This document shows positions 45,401 to 57,311 of a stretch of 64,000 nt of DNA, piece by piece. This DNA is from Tanypteryx hageni (lineage: Eukaryota; Arthropoda; Insecta; Odonata; Petaluridae). The first letter of the stretch is position 1. Every line of letters begins with the position of its first letter. Below the pieces are notes generated by a model. That model did no database searches. It had not been told where the DNA came from and saw only the letters and a list, made by a program, of their open reading frames with translations. Position numbers and translations under genes: made by a program. The stretch covers positions 74,798,838 through 74,862,837 of the forward strand of contig CM054116.1 in NCBI GenBank assembly GCA_028673005.1, written 5' to 3'.

Positions 45401-47445
45401 ATCTTAACCGCAATAAAGAGTATATGGTGGTATGTTGGTTTTTAAACCGATTCATTTGACCAATTTACTTTTTTTTTCTCCATTTAAAAACGTGTAGATG
45501 AGAATTTTCATTTGTACATTAAAATTACTAAAAATCATCGTACATAGGCAGGGCAGACTCGAGGACGGAGAAGATTATGAAGTTCCAATTTCTTACGGTG
45601 AAATTTCAAATACGGATCGAATTTTTACAAAATTGAGTTTTTTAATGAAAAAGTTTTCCTTTCCATGGCGACCGATATTGTTGCCAAATTCAATATCGTA
45701 AGCGTATGACATTAAAATGAATTCAAGGTCAGTTAATTATCCATGTAAATAAGAGACGGCATAACAAGCTATTTCTTCAGTTTCAAATATTAAAAGACTA
45801 GCATATCATAATTATAGCAATAATTGAAATTTATATCGATCTTGTGAGGTATAAAATTATATTGTATTTATTCAGGAATATTTTAAATTATTGTATTTAA
45901 GTATTACTCACATTGTAATGTTCTTTATTTATTGTGTACTAAAGAAAGCAGTGTAATTCAACACATAATCAGTACACGTGGGTTTTATGATTGAACACTA
46001 ACTTATATTTTTATATTATTTTATGAGATTTGTTTTAAATAAAAAATGAAATTAGATTATAGTTATAGAAAGTAGTAGAATCTATGCATAGAGAATATTG
46101 TTCTCTAAAACAGGGTCATTTGTGACCTTCACTATTTGTTTTTTGTAATTTTTCGCATTGATTTGCTTCACTTTGTTCATTGGATTGGTCTTTCGTTTTG
46201 TTAGTTAATATGTTTTGTATTTTGGTCGTTTATTTGAATTACTTGTTCGTTCCGTTTTGGTTGTTTGTTTTGTTCTTCATTTTCTGCTTATTTTATAAAG
46301 TAGAATGTTTATTAATTAATTTGATGTTTTAAGTTAATTTAAAATTTTTACAATTATCATCGTATTTTTTTACAGGTTTATCGAAATTTCCCGCAGTAAA
46401 ACTGAGAGTTCTCTACTAGTATAATATATAAAATGTATTAGTCCGGGTCATTTCCTTATCCATATTTTCCTAAAACATTTTGTTACTAGAGCAAAACTTT
46501 CACTTAATTGAATAAATTTTAAGATTTCTTAGTTTTTAATGAGCATATAAAATACGAATTACCTTGTATTAAAATAAATGTTATCTAAAATAAGTCACCC
46601 TAATGAGAGGATCCGATTTAAAAAAATATAGATTCGCATTTGCTTCGTTGAATTGAATATATTATTCTTAGGTGCAAATCATTATCATCCAATACTAGAG
46701 GAGAAAGCAACAGTGGATTTTATTCTAAATGGTACATTTCTAGTACTTGTTAGTTTATAAAAAGATAAAAAAACTATATATGCTACACCTATTGCAGTGA
46801 GACTCCATTTGTGTATTTGTATATATGTTATAGTTTAAGTATCAAATTTGAAATTAATATTAGAGTATTAGTGTAGTGTTGTGATTATTCTTTCACCTCG
46901 CACATCCACCGAAAGTTGATATTTTCAATTTGAACCCTCGCATCAACGCGAGAATGAGGCTAATGGAGAAACGGATTTCTACGTGACCGACCCAGTTGGC
47001 AGTTCGTAGTGACCGAATGCGGTAAATGTTGCAGCTGCAATGACCTTACAAGATGGAAGGCGCAAGAAAATGGATTATCGTAACGACTTAATCCAAATGC
47101 ACGAGAATAGTAATACCATCTACTCCTGCCCGTTTTGCGAGAACAGCGATGACAGCGCTCCTAGCAACAGGGAATGGTCGGAGTTCTAAACAGATGACAG
47201 CTATATGCATTCAGTGAGTAAGACAGATATTGAAAAGTCTCGATTTAAAATTTATACATACCTAAAAAATGCAAAGAAAGTTAAAGATAACGAGAGCAAT
47301 AATTCTGAATTAACCGTTAATCAAATCCTCGAACAGAATGCTTTGAATTATGCAACTGGGTGAGTTCGCAGCAAACTCCTTCGTAATGAGTGCAAATTGA
47401 AAGTGGAGTCATATCAGGAGTCCCTGTTACATGATGGGGTACATA
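42493..47445. other. Intergenic DNA with a CpG-rich, TATA-containing segment near 43.7 kb
   Basis: A purine tract lies at about 43015-43110 and pyrimidine tracts at 43160-43260 and 43385-43540. These generate the long low-complexity frames at 42793-43834. A CpG-rich segment at 43550-43720 is listed separately. From 44100 to 47445 the DNA is AT-rich. A T/G-rich stretch with repeated GTTTTG-type words occupies about 46130-46310. Around 46985-47350 short frames such as CGKCCSCNDLTRWK appear, but I cannot assign them. No gene is supported. Confidence 0.45.
43648..43740 (+). promoter_or_regulatory. Candidate core promoter: CpG-rich upstream sequence and TATAAAAG
   Basis: A TATAAAAG box lies at 43708-43715 within CGTCGGGTATAAAAGGGGG. 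It follows a short CpG-dense stretch containing GAGCGCGCGCGCGGTG and GTGCGCGACGTCGG. A start site would be expected 25-30 bases downstream, near 43740. No open frame or splice structure downstream supports a gene, so it may serve a non-coding transcript, be a remnant of an element promoter, or be coincidental. Confidence 0.3.
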
Positions 47446-47682
47446 TTACAAAAACAACATGATCCAAACGGAACTTGTGATGCCTACTTTCCACATAATT
47501 ATTTATTTTATACTTATTTTGGCTTGAATACCTTTAAAATCACCGCGGAGGAGTTGCTCTTTGTGTTCCAAACATTTATAATTTACCGTTATAAAATATT
47601 ACAAATACATTCGAACGGAATATTAAATTCTTCACGGGTATGTGTGTGTGTGTTGCAAAAATAACGCGTGCATATACTAGAC

Positions 47683-50374
47683 CAGAGGTCCCCAACCCAT
47701 GGGTCCCGACCCCATTGGGGGTCGCGGAAGAAGTTCGAGGGGTCGCGAAGGAGTGAGAAATGAGACCTAAACATCAGTCTTTTATCATACCGCTTGACAT
47801 TGTAGTTAGTACAATATCGACAATGTAATTGGCGACATCACTCGCGACCCCATTGTAGCCCCTACAATGCCACGCGTTACGATACAATAAATAAAATGTA
47901 GTTAAACAATCTGGATAGGCCTTCTGATCGAATCCTCCGCCTACGTTGGCTATTATTTTAATTGTTACTGAAACTTGTTCGTCTATTTCATGGTGAAATT
48001 CGCGGACAGTGAAGTGTGAGAGATAAAGAGTGAGCACCCGAAAGAGTCTAATCTGGTTTCCCGCATTTAATTTGTGTTTTGTTGAGCTCACATTAACCAT
48101 TGCCAGCTGCATACGACCCCGTCCCTTTCTTTCAAGTAAGTGTCTCTTTCCAGGAGTGTTGTGGCAATTCCATCAGACCTTAGTTTGTTATATTCATCTC
48201 CATGTTGTCGTTATATTATATATATTATATCAGTTTTTTATATTTATATTTTACGTTTTTACTATAATAGGATTAATATTTAAATTTAAAGTACCCATAT
48301 CATCGACATGGATAAATGGATATTAAAATTTAAACGATCAGCAAGTGGCGTGTGTGAGGACTAAGTCCAACTAGTGAGACGTCAAAAAGGATGAAATGAA
48401 GCTGCCCGCCAAGTGAAGTGGAATTAGGAGAATCATCACAGTTTAAACCGGACAAGAGGGTCAGGAAATACCAAGAACATTATATTAAATATGGTTTTAC
48501 TTATATCGTAATAAATAATGAACAACGCCCGAGGTGTGTAATATGTTTAGAAATATTATCGGGTGAGAGTATGAAACCATCCAAGCTCAAGAGACATTTA
48601 AAAACAAAGCATGCCGATGTAATGAGCAAGAATGAAACTTTTTTAAAAAGACATGCGAATGCATTAGAAATGCAGAAATTTTTTAGGAGCAGGCATGCAA
48701 CAGTTTCGGAAAAAGCGTTAAGGGCATCATTAGAAGTTTCATACCTGATTGGAAAAGCAATGAACCCGCTTAATATTGGTGAAACTCTCGTTTTGCCCGC
48801 CGCAATAAAAATGTCTTCAATTATTCATGGTAAAAAATATGGTAACAATTTAAGATGCGTTCCTTTATCAAACAATACTGTTTCCCGACGTATTACAATA
48901 CTCGCAGATAATGCAAAATTCCTATTATTAAACAGGTTGAAAGATTCCTCATATTTCGCAATTCAGTTGGATGAACCCACTGTTGTTGCTAAAATTGCTC
49001 AACTTCTTGTTTATGTGAGATACTGTGATATTTTGGAAGACTTTTTATTCTGCGAGCCTCTGAAAGGAAAAACGACTGGTGAGGAAATTTTCAATGTTGT
49101 AAATAAGTTTTTCCAAACAAACTCCATTTTATGGTCCAATTGTGTAGCAATTTGTACAGATGGTGCAAATGCATTAGTTGGCAAAAGCATTGGATTTAAG
49201 GGTAGAGTTAAAGAGATATTGCTTTTCGCCACTGCATTATACATAAAGAATCCTTAGCTGCAAAATCACTAGAGCCAACTTTAAATAAAGTAATGTGGGA
49301 AGCTGTAAATGTGGTGAATTTTATTAAAGTGAAAGCTTTAAATAGTAGATTGTTTGCGATGCTGTGTACTGAAATGGTATCTCATTATGACAAGCTTCTT
49401 CTTCACACTGAAGTTAGGTGGTTGTCACGTGGAAAAATGCTTCAACGATTGCTTGATCTGAAAGACGAAGTTAGGATATTTCTTCTGGATCACAATTACA
49501 AACTATCTCAATATTTCTTAGACAAAAAATGGCTAGCTAATCTTAGTTATCTTGCAGATATTTTCGGAAACTAAATGAACTAAATGTGAGTTTGCAGGGT
49601 CGATGTACAAGCATTTTCACTCTCAACGACAAGGTAGAATCTTTAAAAAAGAATTAATAACTTTGAAATGTTTTCATGTCTATGTCTAATAATATTGATT
49701 TATATGAAATTAAAACTACAATTTCAATTCATCTGACAAATCTGATAGAAAATTTTGATGTAAAATTCGAAAATTTTCCGGAAGAAGATTTGGGTTGGAT
49801 TCGTAACCCTTTTTCTTTTGATAATTCAAGTTCAAATAATAACACCCTTAAAGAAAGAGAACAATTGATTGAGTTATCATGTGACGAAAATCGACATACA
49901 AGATTTAAAGAGACGACAATAGAATTGTTTTGGATTTCCGTCAAAAGAGAGTATCCAGAAATTTCTAAAAAAGCTCTAATGTCACTGCTTCCTTTTGGTT
50001 CAACGTATCTATGCGAAACTGCCTTTTCTTGTCTCACTATAATCAAGACAAAGCATCGTTCTAGACTCGAGGTAGAACCAGATTTACGATTGGTAATTTC
50101 AAATGTATTACCAAATTTCGATGAAATTCTACCAACTATCCAGGCTTAGGTTTCACATTAAATGTATTCATTTTATTAATATGTTATATGCTTTATCGTT
50201 AATGCACTATATTATTTGTACTGTACCATTTTTGTGTCAATACAATAAATATTATTAAAAACCTATAAATGACGTAAATTGTATATATTGTTCCTAAGGC
50301 AAATATATGGGGTTCGCGTGTGATTGTCATCTATAATTTTGGGGTCGCGAGTAGGAAAAGGTCGGGGAACCCTG
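47683..50374 (+). mobile_element. hAT element (ZBED5-like transposase) with exact 8-bp target duplication
   Basis: The 2692-bp element is flanked by perfect 8-bp copies of TACTAGAC (47675-47682 and 50375-50382). The left end is CAGAGGTCCCCAACCCATGG; the reverse complement of the right end is CAGGGTTCCCCGACCTTTTC, so the first 13 bases differ at only three positions. GGGGTCGCG motifs lie just inside both ends. It carries one hAT transposase pseudogene on the + strand. Length, duplication size and ends all fit hAT. The perfect duplication implies a fairly recent insertion, yet the coding region is broken, so it may have been mobilised in trans or decayed afterwards. Confidence 0.93.
48308..50149 (+). 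pseudogene. hAT transposase pseudogene, ZBED5-like, frameshifted
   Basis: The likely original start is ATG at 48308 (MDKWILKFKRSASG), followed by a stop and frame change before the long frame at about 48418-49257. That frame has a BED-type zinc finger (residues 40-65: C-x2-C, then H-x4-H in RPRCVICLE and KRHLKTKHAD). It also has the catalytic-core blocks QLDEPTVVAK and CTDGANALVG. A second frame, 49293-49574, carries TEVRWLSRGKMLQRLLDL and WLANLSYLADIF. The third, 49676-50149, holds the C-terminal dimerisation region with LLPFGSTYLCETAFS and TKHRSRLE. At least three frame changes separate the parts. The domain order is that of ZBED5/hAT-Charlie-like transposases. Confidence 0.9.
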
Positions 50375-50540
50375 TACTAGACTATACAGAATCCGAGTCC
50401 AACAATTGCAATGGTAACACTCTCGTAATGAGTGAAAAAAACTGCAAAAACGCCAGTATTTACTCGAAATTTGAAGAAATACAATCGATAAGTTAAATTC
50501 TTTGATAAAAATTATAATCTCCATTCCTTTTCTCGGTTTT

Positions 50541-52263
50541 TTATTGAAAGTGTGTACAGTGTGAAGGCGCGCATTATCGAAAGCATACCTTTAAATATTT
50601 CTCTGAGTAATGATTGTATAAATGTGTTCATGCACAAGCTAATCAATGTAACCATTAATTGTTTTATCAAAGCTCTCAATGATTTGTACATCTGTTATAA
50701 AAAACAAAAGAAATGCCAAACAAAGAAATTACTGCATGCACAGGAAAGACAAGGAGTTAGCATCTTAGGTAGATTTATGAACTGTAATCCTAAGCACTGA
50801 CTCTGTAATTGCAATACAAGCATAATATTGACGTGATGAGACTGGAAGTTGTCACATAAATACACACTCGAAAATGTACGACATTCTATGTTCTTGATAA
50901 ATATTTTACGTACCTATGTTAAATTGTTTTGACATGTTATATAATAAAATTATGCATCATTCTTAGACTTGTTTCTGGACGAAAACTGCCCATCATGCCC
51001 GTGTGCGTGTTTTTGTGCCTTTTTGCAAGTTACATTTTTTTGGTGTCTACTTATTATGATCCTGAGTAAGATTTATTAAATGTGGTTTCACACAGGTGTG
51101 TATATGTATATGTGTTAGTAATATCTAATGACTTCTGAAACGTTCATTCATTTTTAACAAACCTAACACTTTTCTAACCCAAGGAATTGGGGGGCGACCT
51201 TAGAGCTGCATTTTTAGATAAAAAAAACTTCAACATACTGCCGAATTTGCGATTTCCACCGCTAATAACTTTCGAACGGTGCGTCCGATCTTCCGTTCTC
51301 GGCTCGGACAGCTTGTTTCTTTAATTCTGAATGTTGATCTTATCCCTAATGTTTTTAATAACAATGGGACAAACAATTTCTTGGCTTGAACGCGCAGCTG
51401 CTCGAACATTTCTGTATATCTCGTCAATTTGTTTTACACTGCACTTTTCGATTGCCGCCACTCTGATCATTCCTTGCCGCTAGATGGTACTAGTGTCGTC
51501 GTTCGCACACTCTTCCCCATGTTAAATGAGGAGAGAGGATTGGTATTACTATTCTTGTGTATTTACTTAATCTATCGTATCAAACTCAGAATCAGCTCCG
51601 TTTAAACTCATGATATTAATATTTGGCTTTCAAATCCGCTTTTAGATTAAAAAACTAAATTATGTAATTTATAAAAGTGTAATAAATGGTATTTTACGTA
51701 TGTACTTAAATAACGCTCTTTAACTTACTTAACCAACGTTGATTACTTAATCACAATAACATAGTAAATAAGCAATTTATTTAATTATGGAAACATTGTT
51801 ATAACAGCTAAAAATACTTCCGGTGGTAATTACATAATCCTTTGTTGAATTAAATTATAATCAACGACGGTGAATTTACTATCTACAAAAGCTGTCCATT
51901 GAAATAATAATTAATATTTATATGATTTAAAAATGAATACGAAGACAGCGCTACGTTACCGTCCATATCAATAAGATTGGAAAGAGATCGAAAGTATTTC
52001 GAGATTAGAAATATATTTACCTCCAATGCATTCATATCTTGCGTAGCGAAAAAATCAAGCCAGCGAGAGTACAGACAATAATAACAGACAATATTGGGAA
52101 ATTTTACCTGAAATTTGAAATAAAATTTGAACTAAATATACTTATGAGTTATCAATAGACGATAACTCGGCTGAAAATTATTTTTAATTACGATTGAGAG
52201 TTTCTGGGTATATCTGAGTAAATTTAAAGATTAGAAAACGAGTTTTGAGGTATCAAAATATTT
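50541..52263. other. Intergenic AT-rich DNA, nothing recognised
   Basis: No coding or RNA gene was identified between the family-B repeat and the tRNA gene. A few short GC-richer stretches, for example 51230-51440, contain frames without recognisable motifs. Confidence 0.5.
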
Positions 52264-52346
52264 GTCAGGTGTGGGGTTCGAACCCACGCTCCCCTTCGGG
52301 AACCAGAACTTAAGTCTGGCGCCTTAGACCGCTCGGCCAACCTGAC
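52264..52346 (-). tRNA. tRNA-Leu (anticodon UAA)
   Basis: On the reverse strand an 83-nt sequence folds as a class II tRNA. The acceptor arms GTCAGGT and ACCTGAC pair perfectly. The D-arm region has TGGCCGAGCGG, a good A box. The anticodon arm is CCAGA-CTTAAGT-TCTGG with anticodon TAA. There is an extended variable arm, CCCGAAGGGG. The T arm is GTGGG-TTCGAAC-CCCAC, with the B box inside. The long variable arm and the TAA anticodon identify it as a leucine tRNA. No intron is present and the 3' CCA is not encoded, as usual in eukaryotes. A TTTT tract lies a few bases downstream on the reverse strand (about 52255-52258) and would serve as Pol III terminator. Confidence 0.97.
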
Positions 52347-53206
52347 TGCCGATGACAAGAGTCGCTCAATGAGCAATACAATTGTCGTGAGAGTATTTCA
52401 CCGTTACAATTATTGGAATGAGTCAGCGGTGCGAATAAAGATAGGTATCGTAAGGGAGAGCCTGGCTCCGGCACCGGAAGATGTCTCTACGGAACGTACC
52501 ATTTACGTCACCAGTTTCGAATCGGAGCGACGTGCAGCGTTGCCGCATCTGCGGGCTTTCCCCTCGCTCGCTCTCTCTCTCTCTCCTTCCAACGCCTCTG
52601 GGAATCTTTGTCCTCCCGCTTCGTCCATTCTCTCTCCACCGTTCCTCCGTACACGTACATATATCAATCACGATGTTCTTCCCAACTCCTTCGCTCGCCT
52701 CTATATCGTCCCTGTGCGTAACTTCTTGACCCAAGCCGATCACCGTCGCGTACTGGTACTGGCTGCACCTCACATGCACAGGCTGTCGCTTTGAAAAACC
52801 CTGTAAAATAATTCCGAATTTTTATCGAATGGTATAACCTGATGTTTTTATCGAATGGTATAACCTGTGTTGCTAAGTAATGTACACGTTTATCTGTCTC
52901 GCGTAGCTATAAGAGAAAGAGTTTGCACGTAGTTGTCTTCTTGCAGATTTCCCTTGACTACTCTTTCAGTCGAATTAATTTACGCCATCCACGTGTTTAC
53001 GGAGCCGTTGTGGAAAGATAACCTGGATGGCATGTGAAGTAAACTCATAAAAAAATGCAAATTACGTATATATACACCCAACGACGCTCGAAAATTAGTT
53101 GACTTATGTGTTCCATTACTTAATTTTTCTTTTACGAAGAATTATTCCCGTTCTATATTGTTTATTTTTTAATCGATTTTCAGGAGAGGCGGTTAGTTAA
53201 ACGTCG
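52347..53206. other. Intergenic DNA between the tRNA gene and the second hAT element
   Basis: No gene is supported. The frames at 52369-52794 (+) and 52423-52779 (-) overlap a pyrimidine tract near 52560-52590 and have no domain. A 26-bp tandem repeat, unit starting TTTTTATCGAATGGTATAAC, lies at 52819-52869. Confidence 0.5.
52819..52869 (+). repeat. Short tandem duplication, two 26-bp units
   Basis: TTTTTATCGAATGGTATAAC plus CTGATG at 52819-52844 is followed directly by a near-identical unit at 52845-52869. There are only two copies, so this is probably a recent slippage or local duplication. Confidence 0.8.
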
Positions 53207-53214
53207 TTCTAATA

Positions 53215-56200
53215 TAGGGCGACCAGATGTTGATGGCCACAACCGGGACAAAATAAATTTTAAAGCCTAAAATCCGGGACAATTTGAAAAAACCGGGACA
53301 ATGTGAATCTCACAAATTTCAGGTAATCTGTGTTCTAAAAATAAAAAATGAACGTTATAAAAGAGAAAGAAAATTATTAAATTAATATATTTGAGGAATA
53401 AGTAAGCATTATTGTGGCATAAAATAAATCAGGAGCCAACGTTTTTAATCATATTTCATTGAACTTCTTGCTGCCCTAATAAGATTTTGATCATTTTTGA
53501 TCAGCTTATAAAAATCTTTACACGTTAAATTTATGTTGAATTTACATAACATAATGGAATTAATTGTTCTTATATCCAGACGGTTTCTTTCATTCGACCA
53601 TTGAACATTTATTTCTGAAAATATTCTCTCGACATTTTCATTATGTGCCCGAATGACAAACAAAAAGCCACATAATTTTTCCATTTCTGAGGTCTGCTCT
53701 TGAAATACAAACTTCGAAAAAAACAATGACCATCGACCGTAACAAGATCGCTTTAGCCAATCATCATTCCTCTCATTCAGCTCTTCTGTAATAAATATTT
53801 TTAGTAAATACAACTGACGAAGTAATAAGTTTCCGTCAATTTGAAACCCCATATCAGTAATGTTTTTACACGTATTTTGTACTTCCTCCCAAATTGGTAT
53901 ATCTTTTAAAAGCATCCATTTCATAAATTTGAACTTATGGAAGGGTTCAACCCATTTTTATAAGTATTCACCACTCGTTTGATACATATCAAATATGTAA
54001 TTTTTGAATGCTTTCATTTCTTCGCCCTGAATATTGTGATCACTCAAAATTTTGTAAGCACTTAAGGGAACAAATTTTTCTTCAATGCGTAATTACAGCA
54101 TTTCGATCGTCTCATACACGTAACTCATGACTTCTATTATACAATTATCGGGACATTCTATTTTTAGTATTTGCTTGTTGAATATGCCAAGCAAACGATG
54201 TATAACATGGAAGTACGCTTCTTTTACTGGCAAATCAAAAATATTTACAATAAATTTCGGCGGCTTTTCTTCTGCATGAAAAAATTCCTTCAATGCTTCA
54301 AACATTTTCAATACTCGATCAATCGACTGGTATAAACTTAACCAGCGAGTTTTGGAATGAGTCAACAACTTGTGGTTGGCAAAGTATGACAACATTTTCA
54401 TCACGAGCACTTCACATCACAAGACAATCTTTCGGCTCCCAACTGAATTGCGTTATGCAGCATATGTGCTGAGCATCCCACGTCTAGCAAATTAGGATTG
54501 ATTTTTTTCTCGTAATTTATAAAAGGCATTGTTTTTGCCTTTTCTCAACAGTCCCCCAAAGTTTGTATTAGCGTTATCTGCACCATAAGCAACGCATTTT
54601 TTTGTATCTACACCGTACTCACAGAATGTGCTAATAATAAAATCTACAATCCTGTCGGAGGCTTCGTTAGTTAAGGATTCAATTTTTAGTATCTTAATCT
54701 GAATCCCTTACTGCTTACAAAAATATTAAACAACTAAAGGAAAAACTTTTTCAGTTTTGTGATTGCTAGCATCTGTGGATATTCCAAAACACTGTGACTT
54801 TTTTAATTCTATCAGTAATTCATTTATACGAAATAACCCAATAACATTTTTAATTAGAGCGATAGTTTTTGTCGGTCCGGAAGAATATTTACCGACTATT
54901 TCAGAATCACCAAACATTTCTCTAAAAAGATCATTGCTACAGTCAGCTGAACGAAAGGAATGATGATTTTTGATAATGTGGTAAGCTATTGCTAATTCAC
55001 TTGCTACAACAAGATCAGTTACATTTTTCACATGAACGTACTTCGTAATTCTTTGTGATATTCCACCATTGCCATAGCAGGTTGCATTGACTTTATGTTT
55101 TTTTGAATTAATGTGGTCTTTTACGTCAGATTTCCCACCGTGGCTAATATTTATATAACTCTTGCATAATCAACACTCCACTTCGTAATAACTTCTTCCT
55201 TTCTTGATAAAATCCCACTCTTTCGAATATTCTTCATTAAATGTGCACTTTCTCTTTGGCATTTCTGTTGAAGGTTCTAAGCCCTATAAAAATTATGAAC
55301 ATTTTGTATAAAAAATCTTGAAAATTCGACCGCTTATTTACAAAACACAAAAGTTTTCGTGCTTTACATTAATACGACTTTGATTAAGTTAATTCAAACT
55401 TCATGTTAAAAAATATAATATTAAATTTTGTTTGTTATTTGACCGATTAAGGTCTTTAACATACAAAACAATATTGTATAAATGATACTATCGGCTAGAA
55501 TCCTTACATCATTTAACAAAACAGAACACTTGCTAATAGCTAAATTAAGGTATAAACAAAATTAGGGTATTGCTACGCTCTCGCACCCATAATAATAATT
55601 CCTGGTGTATGTAGCACGAAATAAGAAGTACGAAAATTTTAAAGTTATTAGTAGGTATTCAATTTCTTTGCCAATCTTTCGGAGAATCTTGCAGTACAGT
55701 AGATATAAATCACTTTAAGTGTTAATAATAATCGTCTTACCTTTGAAATAAAAATTCCATCTGCAGATATTGAATGAAATAAAGTGAAGAAGGTAACACT
55801 ACACCAAGAAGATAGCTGGACGAAGGACCACAATGTAATGAGGATGTCACTCTTAAACGACAATGTAGAAAGTGAAGAACCGTTTCTGAAAAGGCGAGGG
55901 TGCATAAAATCTTGCTTTTGAATTTATCTCAAGAAACGGTAAGCGAAGACGAACAATGTTTTTCTGAGAAGAACGGGTATCTCGGGAGGTATTTCATCGG
56001 AAACACTAATTACGAAGTTCAACGAAAGGATAAAATATCCCATTCTCGAGCTAGCCTAATGGAGGTTGCGGCTATTGTATTGGAGATCGTAAAACTAAAA
56101 ATAAATCTGTACTCCAAATTATCTAGGAACAAGTACGGTACATGAATTTCCGCCTTTTAGTCCACGAGAGGGTAACCCGCGGAATAGTCAGGATTCAAAA

Positions 56201-56535
56201 TCTGAACCAGTGCGACGACTTTTAAATAGAAAAATAGGAGTATATATGACCCAGCTGTCATCTTTATTTTCTCAGAATCTGCTCTTGGTGAACGAAACTG
56301 TCTTTTTCCAGGACTAGAAATACGAATGCCTTGTATGAAGTAGTATCTGGTAGATATAGTATGAGATTTTAAATGAATTCATGCAAAAGAAGGACATAAA
56401 ATTTGTTCGGCAAATCATTACGTTTAAAATAAAAAACGGGACATTTAGGCGTCCCGAAAAAAAATTTCGGGACTTAGGGACAAAACATCGAAAACTGGGA
56501 CAAGTCCCGGAAAACCGGGTTGTCTGGCCACCCTA
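53215..56535 (-). mobile_element. hAT element, minus strand, with exact 8-bp target duplication
   Basis: The 3321-bp element is flanked by perfect copies of TTCTAATA (53207-53214 and 56536-56543). The ends are TAGGGCGACCAGATG on the left and, as reverse complement on the right, TAGGGTGGCCAGACA, so 11 of the first 13 bases match. Subterminal CCGGGACAA motifs recur three times near the left end, and CGGGACTT / GGGACAAGTCCCGG occur near the right end. These are likely transposase-binding repeats. A hAT transposase pseudogene lies inside on the - strand. It is a different family from the 47.7-kb element, as ends and proteins differ. Confidence 0.92.
53445..55262 (-). pseudogene. hAT transposase pseudogene (second family)
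   Basis: The reading starts with ATG at 55262-55260 (MPKRKCTFNEEYSKEWDFIK). It contains a BED-like finger region (YYEVEC, LCKSYINISHGGKSDVKDHI, NSKKHK) broken by a stop. It continues through NVTDLVVASELAIAYHIIKN and LKKSQCFGISTDASNHKT (first catalytic Asp region; 55031-54726). Next is SKTRWLSLYQSIDRVL (54410-54093). The last piece, 53924-53445, includes NERNDDWLKR and the dimerisation block LCGFLFVIRAHNENVERIFS. The section between about 54726 and 54410 is shifted and partly lost. Several stops and shifts make it inactive. Confidence 0.85.
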
Positions 56536-56543
56536 TTCTAATA

Positions 56544-56759
56544 GACCTTTTTCTTTAAAATATAGACAGGAACACTCATGTGGAATTATCAACTTTATTT
56601 TATTAAGAATTTAAATTAAAAGCATTAATATGCTTACAGCATGAAAATGAAGGAATTTCCATAAAAAGTCTAGGAATTAATTATATTTCAGAAGGGAAGT
56701 AAGTTAATTAATCGGTGTGGATGGTCAACATATTTATTAACTGGAGTCTTTACCTGGCT
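56544..56759. other. Short interval between hAT and LINE elements
   Basis: AT-rich sequence outside the hAT target duplication. Part of it may belong to the LINE 5' region, whose start is not certain. Confidence 0.4.
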
Positions 56760-57311
56760 CTTGAAAAGGACGGACGTGCCTTTCACTCCCTCCTGTGAGC
56801 GCTGACCAGCCTGCGGCACCTGTAGTAGCAGCAGTAGTTTAGCAGTATCCGTAGTGTTGTGTTAAGTAGAACCAGTATTTCTTTCCTTATTTATTTTTAT
56901 TGCCTATTTTTATTATTTTTATCATCTTCTTACGTTATTTGTGATGTAGTTTAGTTAATTAATATCTGAACGAAACGCTATACTCATCCTTCTCCTGCCA
57001 TATCGTAATAGCTAATAGCTTCTCTCAACCACTCCATCCGTAATCTTTTTGTAATTTATTTATAGTACCTTATTACCTTCTCCGTTCTTAACTATTTGTC
57101 CATGCGTTCGTATTTCTTTAGTTCCTAGATCTACGTTGCTCTTGTACTAAACATTCTTGCCTGTTTACTAACGTTGTTTGCGTAGTGAATCACTCTGTCT
57201 CTTTCACTTTTTACCTGCGTTCGACCCTAGATTTTAACCTTGAGGCCAGTCAACGAAGTACGTTAGTTTAAATAAAATTTATAGATAGTACAGATTAGTG
57301 AAGAGGATAGG

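Larger units (their letters stand above)
47446..50540 (+). repeat. Interspersed repeat family B, copy split by a hAT insertion
   Basis: The outer parts, 47446-47682 and 50375-50540, are together collinear with the uninterrupted copy at 6326-6705. Removing the transposon and one target copy would give ATACTAGACTATACAGAATC, matching TATTAGACTATACTGAATCC in the other copy. A (TG)n run at 47640-47653 is a local difference. The repeat predates the hAT insertion; its class is unknown. Confidence 0.75.

Noticed and set aside
46100..46450. AAACAGGGTCATTTGTGACC near 46108 as the end of a piggyBac-like element
   Set aside because: No flanking TTAA pair, opposite end or transposase fragment could be found, so the motif alone is not enough.
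48418..48420. Start of the hAT frame at a GTG codon
   Set aside because: Eukaryotic starts are normally ATG; ATG at 48308 gives MDKWILKF, the expected N terminus, and a frame change separates the two.
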